Assembly (NCBI RefSeq): GCF_050699915.1
Contig: NZ_JBOHGA010000266.1
Span: forward strand, 1-7,718
Source of the DNA: Actinophytocola sp050699915
GTDB taxonomy: Bacteria; Actinomycetota; Actinomycetes; Mycobacteriales; Pseudonocardiaceae
Reading direction: 5' to 3'
Length of the DNA: 7,718 nt
The translations under genes were made by a program, and so were the position numbers. Position 1 is the first letter of the stretch, and each line of letters begins with the position of its first letter. The notes beneath the pieces are model-generated. The model searched no databases. It saw nothing but the letters and a program-made list of their open reading frames with translations, and had not been told where the DNA came from. Of this stretch, positions 1 through 5,246 are shown piece after piece.

Positions 1-1622
1 TCCGCCACCGGGCCCAGCGCCGCGGCGAGCGCCGCCTCGGCACCCGGCTCGACGGTCAGCAGCGCGGCCACCGAGCCGAGCAGGCCCGGCATCCGGTCAC
101 CCGCGGCGAGCAGCGCGCCGGCGCCGTCCTTGCGGGACAGGCCGAGCGAGAGCGCGTCGACGCGAGCCTGCCACGACGCGATGTCCTTCTCCGCCGTGCG
201 CTCGGCGGCCACCAGCTCGTCGACCCGGGCCTGCGCGGCCTGCTGTGCGGCCTTGGCCTGCTCGAACCGGTCGGCCAGGCCCGCGTCGTCGGCGTCCTCG
301 ACGCCCGACTCGGCCTGCGCCTCGGCCAGCTCGACCGCGGCGTCCTCGGCCCGCTCGGTGGCCTCCGTCAGCGTCGTGGACAGCCGCTCGATCTCCTCGG
401 CCGTGGCGCCGGTCTTGCTGCGCAGGGCGTCGACCTGACCGGAGAGCCGGGCGAGGCCCTCGCGCCGGTCGGCGACCGCACGCACGGCGGCCAGGTGTGC
501 CTGCTCGGCGGCCTGCACGGCCTGCTCGAGCTCGGTCCGGCGCTCCGCGGCCTCGCCCAGTGCGCCGCGGGCCACCTCGACCCGCTCGGCGTGCTCGGCC
601 TCGCGGATCGCGGTCTCCTCGGCCTCCGCGTCCAGCTCCTCCGGGTCCCGGCCGCCGCGCGGCGCCTCGACCTCGGCGGACAGGTGGCGCTCGCGCTCGA
701 CGGCCAGCCGCACGGTGCCGCGCAGCCGCTCCTCCAGCGCGGAGAGCCGGTACCAGGTCTCCTGCGCGGACGCGAGCCGCGGCGCGTCGACCGCGAGCTG
801 GTCCTCCAGTGCGGTCTGCTTCGCGTCGGCTACCTCGAGTGCCTGCTCGACGTCGTGCCGGCGGGCGCGCGCGGCCTGCTCGTCGGCCTGTTCCCTGGCG
901 ATGTCGGTCCGCTGCCTGACCAGGTCGTCGGCGTGCAGCCGCAGCCGCGCGTCACGCAGCTCGGCCTGGACGGCCTGAGCCTTGCGGGCGATCTCGGCCT
1001 GCTTGCCGAGCGGCTTGAGCTGGCGGCGCAGCTCGCTGGTGAGGTCGGTGAGCCGGGTGAGGTTGGCCTGCATCGCGTCGAGCTTGCGAAGCGCCTTCTC
1101 CTTGCGCTTGCGGTGCTTGAGGACGCCGGCCGCCTCCTCGATGAAGGCGCGGTGCTCCTCGGGCTTGGCCTCGAGGATCTGGGCGAGCTGGCCCTGACCG
1201 ACGATCACGTGCATCTCGCGGCCGATGCCGGAGTCGGAGAGCAGCTCCTGGACGTCCATCAGCCGGCAGGTGTTGCCGTTGATCTCGTACTCGCTCGCGC
1301 CGTCGCGGAACATCCGGCGAGTGATCGACACCTCGGTGTAGTCGATCGGCAGCGCGCCGTCGGAGTTGTCGATAGTGAGGCTGACCTCGGCACGGCCGAG
1401 CGGGGCGCGGCTGGCGGTGCCGGCGAAGATGACGTCCTCCATCTTGCCGCCGCGCAGGTCCTTCGCGCCCTGGGTGCCCATGACCCACCGCAGCGCGTCC
1501 AGCACGTTGGACTTGCCCGAACCGTTGGGTCCGACGACGCAGGTGATACCCGGTTCGAAGCGCAACGTGGTGGCCGACGCGAAAGACTTGAACCCCTTGA
1601 GCGTCAGGCTCTTCAAATGCAC
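1..1622 (-). CDS. smc: Chromosome segregation ATPase SMC, N-terminal 540 residues (3' end outside window)
   Basis: SMC is the ATPase of the bacterial condensin complex. It works with ScpA and ScpB on the nucleoid to compact and separate sister chromosomes. The reading frame stays open from the GTG at 1622 to the window edge. It begins VHLKSLTLKGFKSF, the conserved N-terminus of actinobacterial SMC. The Walker A motif GPNGSGKS lies at residues 31-38, and the usual head motifs follow (RWVMGTQG, then a Q-loop-like VGQGQLAQIL segment). From about residue 165 to 500 the protein is a charged, Ala/Glu/Arg-rich heptad coiled coil. The last ~30 residues (PGLLGSVAALL, then PGAEAALAAALGPVA) match the beginning of the hinge. 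Full-length SMC is about 1,200 residues, so less than half is present; the return coiled coil and Walker B lie to the left. GTG 1622 is chosen because the conserved motif begins there and GAGAGG sits 10 nt upstream. It lies 110 bp downstream of the anti-sigma gene and probably has its own promoter. Confidence 0.96.
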   Translation of the reverse strand, partial: MHLKSLTLKGFKSFASATTLRFEPGITCVVGPNGSGKSNVLDALRWVMGTQGAKDLRGGKMEDVIFAGTASRAPLGRAEVSLTIDNSDGALPIDYTEVSITRRMFRDGASEYEINGNTCRLMDVQELLSDSGIGREMHVIVGQGQLAQILEAKPEEHRAFIEEAAGVLKHRKRKEKALRKLDAMQANLTRLTDLTSELRRQLKPLGKQAEIARKAQAVQAELRDARLRLHADDLVRQRTDIAREQADEQAARARRHDVEQALEVADAKQTALEDQLAVDAPRLASAQETWYRLSALEERLRGTVRLAVERERHLSAEVEAPRGGRDPEELDAEAEETAIREAEHAERVEVARGALGEAAERRTELEQAVQAAEQAHLAAVRAVADRREGLARLSGQVDALRSKTGATAEEIERLSTTLTEATERAEDAAVELAEAQAESGVEDADDAGLADRFEQAKAAQQAAQARVDELVAAERTAEKDIASWQARVDALSLGLSRKDGAGALLAAGDRMPGLLGSVAALLTVEPGAEAALAAALGPVA

Positions 1623-1732
1623 GAGACGCGTACCTCTCAGACAACCGTGAAGCGCGGTCTGTCCATCGAGGGTACCTGTGGGGTCCGCGCAACCGTGGGA
1701 TGACGGGTGCGTGGCGGCGGAGTGAACGCGTG

Positions 1733-2608
1733 CTATCGGCCCTGCGCGGGGATGGTCAGCGCGACCGTGCGGTCGTCCAGCCGCAGCTCGAGTTTCTCGA
1801 TCTTGCTGCGCTGGAACGAGGTGCTCGCCGGGATCTCCGCGGCGTAGTCGTGGTCGGTCCCCCACCACCCGGCGACCTCCTGGTTGCCGTAGTGGTCGTA
1901 GACGACCATGTAGCACTGCCGACCAGGGGGCATGCCGTGGATCTTGACCTGGATCTCGGTCCCCCACTCATGATCGACCAGCCGCGCGTCGGCGCTCGCG
2001 GCACCGTCCGGCGTGGTGGCCCGCCAGGTGATGCCGGGCGCCTGCGCCGGGGTCGAGTCCGGCTGCACGGCCTGCCAGCCGAGGACGCCTCCGATCGCGA
2101 TGACGAGGACGACCGCGGCGGCGGCCGCGACCTTCCAGTAGCGGCGCCCGCGTGACGCGGTCGCCGGCGTGTCGGGCGTGTTGGGCGTGTCGCGGCCACC
2201 CGGGCCGCGCGGCGGCGGGGGCACATCGAACGCGGGACCCGGGCCGCGCGGGGCGGGCACCGGCCCGCCGAACTCCGGCGGGAAGCGCTCGCCGGCGGGG
2301 CCGGGCCGGAAGAGCTCCGGGTGCAGGAGCTCGGGCACGCTGGTCTCCGGGCGCATGAGCTGCGTGGACAGCGGCAGGCCCGGCACCGGGGCGGTCGGGT
2401 GGGCCTCCTCGAGCGTGGTCGGCGGCAGACCGTCGGAGAAGTCGTCCAGCGAGATCTGGTTGAGCATGCCGGGCAGTGGGGCGAGCCGGACCAGTTCGGC
2501 CCGGCAGGTGTCGCAGCCGCTGAGGTGCGCCTCGAACTCGAAACGCTCCATCGGGTCGAGCGCGCCGAGCAGGTAGGCACCGAGGGTGACGGTGTTCGCG
2601 CAGGTCAT
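1733..2608 (-). CDS. Membrane-bound zinc-containing anti-sigma factor (ZAS / zf-HC2 type)
   Basis: This 291-residue protein is the predicted partner and inhibitor of the ECF sigma factor encoded just upstream. Residues 1-45 form a ZAS domain with H28-x3-C32-x2-C35 (HLSGCDTC), the zinc site that in this family lies against the sigma factor in the cytoplasm. Residues 55-155 are a long Pro/Gly-rich linker. Residues 158-179 are one membrane helix preceded by RGRR, giving N-in/C-out topology. Residues 185-291 are an outside domain with one cysteine (C232) and a YMVVYDHYGNQEVAGWW segment; I do not recognise it as a named domain, though similar ends occur on actinobacterial anti-sigma factors. The ATG overlaps the sigma stop as ATGA (2605-2608), with a GGGGGG-rich Shine-Dalgarno about 10 nt upstream. 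An in-frame extension further upstream would run inside the sigma gene in another frame and is rejected. RslA, partner of mycobacterial SigL, is the closest named analogue; orthology is inferred. Confidence 0.9.
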   Translation of the reverse strand: MTCANTVTLGAYLLGALDPMERFEFEAHLSGCDTCRAELVRLAPLPGMLNQISLDDFSDGLPPTTLEEAHPTAPVPGLPLSTQLMRPETSVPELLHPELFRPGPAGERFPPEFGGPVPAPRGPGPAFDVPPPPRGPGGRDTPNTPDTPATASRGRRYWKVAAAAAVVLVIAIGGVLGWQAVQPDSTPAQAPGITWRATTPDGAASADARLVDHEWGTEIQVKIHGMPPGRQCYMVVYDHYGNQEVAGWWGTDHDYAAEIPASTSFQRSKIEKLELRLDDRTVALTIPAQGR

Positions 2609-3123
2609 GGCTCGGTCACCCCCCGCTCCTCGAGCGCGTCGCGCAGCGCCCGCAGCGCGTAGAAGGTGCGCGACTTGACCGTGCCGGGCGGCACCCCGAG
2701 CGCGGCCGCGGCCTCGGCGATGGTGCGGCGGCGGAAGAACAGCTCGCCGATCACCGCGCGGTGGTCCTTCGACAGGCCGCGCATCACCTCCGCGACCTGC
2801 CAGCCCTGCAGCACGCGGTCGAAGTCGTCGGTCTGCTTGGCCCAGTCCCGCTCCATGATCGGCACCTCGTCGACCCGGGCGCCCTGCCTGCGGAAACCGG
2901 ACACCACGAGGTTGCGGGCGACCGTGTAGAGCCACGGGCCCGCCGCGTCGGCGGTCAGGTTGTTGGCGTTTCGCCACGCCCGCAGCAGGGTCTCCTGCAC
3001 GATGTCCTCGGCGTACTGGTGGTCCCCGCCGACCGCCCGCAGCACGTATCCGTACAGCGGCCGTCGATAACGGCTGTAGAGCTCGCGGAGGAGCTCGTCC
3101 TCCTGGCCCGGGGTGTTCCCCAC
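2605..3123 (-). CDS. ECF-family RNA polymerase sigma factor, SigL-like
   Basis: This 172-residue group 4 sigma factor has only regions 2 and 4. Region 2 spans about residues 14-81, with the core-binding/-10 block DIVQETLLRAWR (40-51) and LYTVARNLVVSGFRRQ (65-80). Region 4 spans about 112-165, with the helix-turn-helix TIAEAAAALGVPPGTVKSR (134-152), which reads the -35 element. Length and block order resemble M. tuberculosis SigL (DIVQETLLRAW..., HRAVI..., GTVKSR..YALRALR). That assignment is from memory of the family and is not an alignment. The GTG at 3123 is the first possible start after an in-frame TGA about 35 nt upstream. It has no Shine-Dalgarno, which agrees with the near-leaderless promoter described separately. 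An ATG at 3125 is out of frame. The gene overlaps the anti-sigma gene by 4 nt, so the two are translated together. It lies between acyP and smc, which are often adjacent in actinobacteria. Confidence 0.93.
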   Translation of the reverse strand: MGNTPGQEDELLRELYSRYRRPLYGYVLRAVGGDHQYAEDIVQETLLRAWRNANNLTADAAGPWLYTVARNLVVSGFRRQGARVDEVPIMERDWAKQTDDFDRVLQGWQVAEVMRGLSKDHRAVIGELFFRRRTIAEAAAALGVPPGTVKSRTFYALRALRDALEERGVTEP

Positions 3124-3131
3124 ATCAAAGT

Positions 3132-3159
3132 CATACGCCGAAAGCGTTCTACCGGTTCA
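3132..3159 (-). promoter_or_regulatory. Candidate ECF (SigL-type) autoregulatory promoter of the sigma/anti-sigma operon
   Basis: Read on the minus strand, a TGAACC -35 element (3159-3154) is followed by a 16 nt spacer and a CGTATG -10 element (3137-3132). GAAC at -35 and CGT at -10 are the hallmarks of ECF promoters. TGAACC-N16-18-CGT is, as I recall, the published consensus for mycobacterial SigL. The expected transcription start (about 3123-3127) coincides with the GTG start codon at 3123, so the message would have little or no leader. No other TGAACC-N16-CGT combination was found by eye in the window. Confidence 0.65.
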
Positions 3160-3164
3160 AATCC

Positions 3165-3180
3165 CAGGTGGATCTACCTG
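3165..3180. repeat. Short inverted repeat upstream of the ECF promoter
   Basis: CAGGT-GGATCT-ACCTG has 5 bp arms around a 6 nt centre. It ends 5 bp before the -35 element of the sigma promoter (upstream of it on the minus strand). It could be an accessory operator, or it could be chance; five-base arms are weak evidence. Confidence 0.25.
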
Positions 3181-3214
3181 CGACTCACCGAATCGGCGCA
3201 ACGTCTCGGCCCGC

Positions 3215-3227
3215 CGCTGACTCAGCG
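3215..3227. repeat. Perfect 13 bp inverted repeat behind acyP
   Basis: CGCTGACTCAGCG has 6 bp perfect arms around a single central base. It lies 17 bp past the acyP stop and about 55 bp upstream of the sigma -35 element. As RNA it could form only a 5 bp stem with a 3 nt loop, and no T-tract follows on either strand. It is therefore at best a weak terminator; an operator is equally possible. A second TGACTC copy follows immediately (3229-3234). Confidence 0.35.
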
Positions 3228-3244
3228 TTGACTCGACGTTCGCC

Positions 3245-3535
3245 TCACCGTTCGACGAAGCCCGCGAGGTTCCCCTTGGCGGCGGTCCACCGGTCCACGA
3301 CGAGCTCGACGGTGCCGGGCGCGCCGCCGGACCGGAGCAGCTCCAGAAGGCGGTCGCAGGACTCCCTGGCACCCTCCGCGACCACCTCGACGCGACCGTC
3401 GGCGAGGTTGCGCGCGTAGCCGCGCAGGCCCAGCTCGCAGGCGCGGGCGCGGGTCCACCACCGGAACCCGACGCCCTGCACGCGGCCGTGAACCCATGCT
3501 GTCAAGCGGGCCGCCGAGTCATCTAAGGTGTCCAC
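3245..3535 (-). CDS. acyP: Acylphosphatase
   Basis: This small cytosolic enzyme hydrolyses carboxyl-phosphate bonds such as acetyl phosphate or 1,3-bisphosphoglycerate. The 96-residue product has the family signature VHGRVQGVGFRWWTR (15-29), with the phosphate-binding, catalytic Arg at 25. A second signature, GLRGYARNLADGRVEV (36-51), contains the catalytic Asn at 43. Length is normal for the family (about 90-100), with a slightly long N-terminus before the beta-alpha-beta core. GTG 3535 is chosen as the most upstream start giving a sensible N-terminus, with GAGG about 12 nt upstream; a TTG at 3505 is a possible shorter start. acyP next to smc is a common actinobacterial arrangement. Here 121 bp and the sigma operon intervene, so co-transcription with smc is unlikely. 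It is divergent from the PKD gene, sharing a 110 bp intergenic region. Confidence 0.95.
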   Translation of the reverse strand: MDTLDDSAARLTAWVHGRVQGVGFRWWTRARACELGLRGYARNLADGRVEVVAEGARESCDRLLELLRSGGAPGTVELVVDRWTAAKGNLAGFVER

Positions 3536-3570
3536 GGACGGTGACTACCTCGATCCGGTGTGTGCAATCG

Positions 3571-3599
3571 GTGACGGTGATATGTTACCCAGCTGTAAT
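3571..3599 (+). promoter_or_regulatory. Candidate housekeeping (sigma-70/SigA-type) promoter for the PKD gene
   Basis: GTGACG at 3571-3576 matches the -35 consensus TTGACA at 4 of 6 bases. TGTAAT at 3594-3599 matches TATAAT at 5 of 6. The spacer is exactly 17 bp. The predicted start at about 3606 gives a 40 nt leader containing the ribosome-binding site at 3629-3635. The region is visibly more AT-rich than its surroundings. Confidence 0.6.
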
Positions 3600-3628
3600 A
3601 CTCCGTCTGGAGCAACGGCGGACGAGCC

Positions 3629-3635
3629 GAGGAGG
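3629..3635 (+). promoter_or_regulatory. Shine-Dalgarno of the PKD gene, fixing its start at ATG 3646
   Basis: GAGGAGG lies 10 nt before ATG 3646. The same frame is open back to an earlier start at 3496, but that extension covers the promoter and overlaps acyP. The strong Shine-Dalgarno therefore decides the start. Confidence 0.8.
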
Positions 3636-3645
3636 TTGGCCCTGC

Positions 3646-4323
3646 ATGTCGGAGCCAGATGACGAGCTGACTCCCTTACCGGACAACCCAGAGGAGAAGT
3701 CGAGGCTCTCCCGCTCGCCGTACGTCTCGCTCGGGGTCGCCGCGCTCGTGGTCTCGACGGTGTTCGCCACCGTCGCCGCGCTGGCCAGTACCCGCGACGA
3801 CTCTGCGGCGCCGGCGCCGCAGAGCGAGGACAAGGTCGAGACCACCACGGCGGAGACATATACCACCGACCCGACCGCCACGTCCGCGCCCGGCAGCTCC
3901 TCGAAGAAGCCCACCAAGCGCGGCGACTCGTCGACCGCGTCGTCGACGTCGGAGGACGACGAGACGACCACCGAGGACGAGGAGACGACGACCGGCGGCG
4001 GGGAGACCACGACGACCCCGGGTCAGACGACCACCCGGCCGCCGACCACCCAGCCGCCGGTCAACAAGGCGCCCGTCGCGGGCTTCGACTTCACCTGCAC
4101 CAACCTCGCCTGTGACTTCGACGGCGCGAACTCGTCGGACCCGGACGGCAGCATCGCCTCGTACAGCTGGAGCTTCGGCGCCTCGAGCGAGACCGCGTCG
4201 CACACGTTCGACGAGGCCGGCACCTTCGAGGTGACGCTCACGGTCACCGACGACAAAGGCAAGACGGACACCGAGACGAAGTCCGTCACGGTGACCGCAC
4301 CGACTACTACCTCGGGTAACTAA
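3646..4323 (+). CDS. Membrane-anchored PKD-domain surface protein with Thr-rich stalk
   Basis: The product is 225 residues. Residues 1-25 are an acidic cytosolic tail. Residues 26-48 form one uncleaved membrane helix (YVSLGVAALVVSTVFATVAAL) with SR residues before it and R50/D51 after it, suggesting N-in/C-out. Residues 50-139 are a Thr/Ser/Glu/Pro low-complexity stalk. Residues 140-219 are one PKD domain: NKAPVAGF, ACDFDGANSSDPDGSIASYSWSFG, HTFDEAGTFEVTLTVTDDKG. PKD domains are Ig-like beta sandwiches used outside cells for protein or carbohydrate contacts. C151 and C156 could form the small disulfide often seen in bacterial PKD domains. The usual WDFGDG turn is WSFGAS here, so the domain is slightly divergent. 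No enzyme domain is present; an adhesion, scaffolding or wall-binding role is inferred. The CAP gene follows 26-44 bp later on the same strand, suggesting joint expression. Confidence 0.88.
   Translation: MSEPDDELTPLPDNPEEKSRLSRSPYVSLGVAALVVSTVFATVAALASTRDDSAAPAPQSEDKVETTTAETYTTDPTATSAPGSSSKKPTKRGDSSTASSTSEDDETTTEDEETTTGGGETTTTPGQTTTRPPTTQPPVNKAPVAGFDFTCTNLACDFDGANSSDPDGSIASYSWSFGASSETASHTFDEAGTFEVTLTVTDDKGKTDTETKSVTVTAPTTTSGN
3955..4059 (+). repeat. Low-complexity Thr/Glu/Pro-rich stalk coding repeat
   Basis: Codons 104-138 of the PKD protein carry repeated acidic-ETTT units (DDETTT, EDEETTT, GGGETTTT) and then TTTRPPTTQPP. The DNA reads as imperfect repeats of gagacgacc/gagaccacg. Such mucin-like stretches usually act as extended, often O-mannosylated spacers through the actinobacterial wall. 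Glycosylation is inferred only. Confidence 0.5.
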
Positions 4324-4367
4324 CCCGGCCTTCATAAGATCACCCAATAGTGGTACGTTGCCGAACC

Positions 4368-5096
4368 GTGACATCGGCACACAGACGGAGACCTGTGCTC
4401 CCCGCCCTCGCGGCGGCGCTGCTCGGTGTGATCACCGCCGGTGGCGCGACACTGATCTCCAACTTCGACGGGTCGGGCGTGTCCGACGACGCCCAGGTGG
4501 CGTTGTCCGCTGCCGACGCGGACGACCCTCAGGGCGGCCTGGAGCGCCCCGGGAACCGGATGGGCACCGACTCTCCGAACCCCGGTGACCAGGACTCCGA
4601 GAAGTCGGAGAAGTCGAGCGAGGGGTCGCCCGAGTCCAGCGACGGCACCAACCAGCCGAGCCCCTCGGGGTCGTCCGACCAGACGTCGTCCGAGGAGACC
4701 GTGCCGACGACTCCGGACCTGCCGCAGAGCGAGATCGAGGACGATGTCGTCGCCCTGGCCAACGCGGAGCGGGCCAAGGTCGGCTGCGAGCCGCTGCGGA
4801 CCGATCCGATGCTGGCCCAGGCGGCGCAGGACCACAGCGGCGATATGGCCGAACGTGACTACTTCGATCACACCACGCCGGAAGGACTGACTTTCGCCGA
4901 GCGGATCGTCAACGCCGGCTACCCCACTCCCGGTGCCGAGAACATCGCGCGCGGTCAGCAGGACGCCGCGGACGTCATGCAGAGCTGGATGGACTCCGAC
5001 GGTCACCGAGCCAACATCCAGAACTGCGACCTGAAGTCGATCGGCGTCGGCCTGGACGAGAACGGCATGTTCTGGACCCAGGACTTCGGCTATTGA
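4368..5096 (+). CDS. CAP/SCP (YkwD-like) domain protein with hydrophobic N-terminal segment
   Basis: The product is about 242 residues from GTG 4368. A basic stretch (HRRRP) and a hydrophobic segment (LPALAAALLGVITAGGATL) form a signal peptide or anchor. A Ser/Glu/Gln/Pro-rich linker of about 85 residues follows. The C-terminal ~118 residues are a CAP domain: VVALANAERAKVGCEPL, DHSGDMAERDYFDH, GAENIARG, SWMDSDGHRANI, FWTQDFGY. The family's cavity residues are present: His in DHSGDM, Glu in GAEN, His in DGHR. Two cysteines (GCEPL and QNCDL) are placed as in related bacterial CAP proteins and could pair. CAP proteins act outside the cell; their bacterial biochemistry is poorly known, and binding of lipids or wall fragments is a hypothesis. 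The start is uncertain: GTG 4350 adds six residues, GTG 4395 has GGAG 4 nt upstream but would lose the basic region. None has a good Shine-Dalgarno. A TAAGAT at 4335-4340 could be a -10 box, so a near-leaderless message is possible. Confidence 0.9.
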   Translation: MTSAHRRRPVLPALAAALLGVITAGGATLISNFDGSGVSDDAQVALSAADADDPQGGLERPGNRMGTDSPNPGDQDSEKSEKSSEGSPESSDGTNQPSPSGSSDQTSSEETVPTTPDLPQSEIEDDVVALANAERAKVGCEPLRTDPMLAQAAQDHSGDMAERDYFDHTTPEGLTFAERIVNAGYPTPGAENIARGQQDAADVMQSWMDSDGHRANIQNCDLKSIGVGLDENGMFWTQDFGY

Positions 5097-5097
5097 G

Positions 5098-5184
5098 CTA
5101 GTCCGCCTCCCCGAAATTCCAAGTGTTGGTCGCGTTCCAGCTGACGCGCACGTGGGCAGGTTGATGGTGGCTGGGTGCCGTCAC
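5098..5184 (-). CDS. Possible 28-residue micro-ORF downstream of kdpE
   Basis: A GTG at 5184 opens 28 codons ending in TAG. The predicted peptide begins VTAPSHHQP and ends VSWNATNTWNFGEAD; I do not recognise it. In its favour: by my count about 79% of third bases are G/C, against roughly 61% at first and 54% at second positions, which is a coding-like pattern, and the C-terminal half is rich in Trp/Asn/Thr rather than Arg/Pro/Ala as random frames here are. Against it: the AGGGGA upstream is only about 2-3 nt from the GTG, and no promoter is visible. A GTG at 5151 would give 17 residues. Its stop is one base from the CAP stop on the other strand. It would be expressed by read-through from kdpDE, or not at all. 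Confidence 0.25.
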   Translation of the reverse strand: MTAPSHHQPAHVRVSWNATNTWNFGEAD

Positions 5185-5233
5185 GTTCCCCTGAGGTTGC
5201 GTTGGGTGGCGCCGGACTTCCGCACATCGAGTC

Positions 5234-5243
5234 CTGAGCTCAG
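5234..5243. repeat. 10 bp perfect palindrome at the end of kdpE
   Basis: CTGAGCTCAG lies 3 bp past the kdpE stop, in the convergent gap between the CAP gene and kdpE. As RNA it has no room for a loop beyond 3 bp arms, and no T-tract follows, so it is not a convincing terminator. No other clear terminator was seen in 5097-5246. Confidence 0.3.
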
Positions 5244-5246
5244 CGC

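Noticed and set aside
495..1703. Long plus-strand open frames across smc, for example one of about 400 codons.
   Set aside because: They are Leu/Arg/Ala/Gly-rich antisense shadows of smc caused by high GC. The minus frame carries the conserved SMC head motifs and coiled coil.
1623..1732. Search for a promoter or terminator between the anti-sigma gene and smc.
   Set aside because: TTGCGC and TACCCT are present on the minus strand but only 12 bp apart, too close for a standard promoter. No hairpin with a T-tract was found.
2609..2977. N-terminal extension of the anti-sigma frame up to 2977.
   Set aside because: This stretch is Arg/Gly-rich, overlaps the well-supported sigma gene in another frame, and the ZAS domain begins normally at ATG 2608.
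3154..3164. GGTTCAAATCC on the plus strand resembles the T-loop of a tRNA and could hint at a tRNA gene, a remnant, or an attachment site.
   Set aside because: Only two of the five T-stem pairs form around the loop, no acceptor, D or anticodon arm is present, and no CCA follows. The same bases are better explained as the TGAACC -35 element on the other strand.
3496..3645. Upstream extension of the PKD protein to a start at 3496.
   Set aside because: It overlaps acyP and runs through a -35/-10 promoter. A strong GAGGAGG precedes ATG 3646.
4312..4328. CGGGT-AACTA-ACCCG around the PKD stop codon as a terminator.
   Set aside because: The stem is only 5 bp, overlaps the stop codon and lacks a following T-tract, so it does not separate the PKD and CAP genes convincingly.
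3676..4380. Minus-strand open frame of about 234 codons opposite the PKD gene.
   Set aside because: It is an Arg/Gly/Val-rich shadow of the Thr-rich stalk coding sequence, without recognisable motifs.
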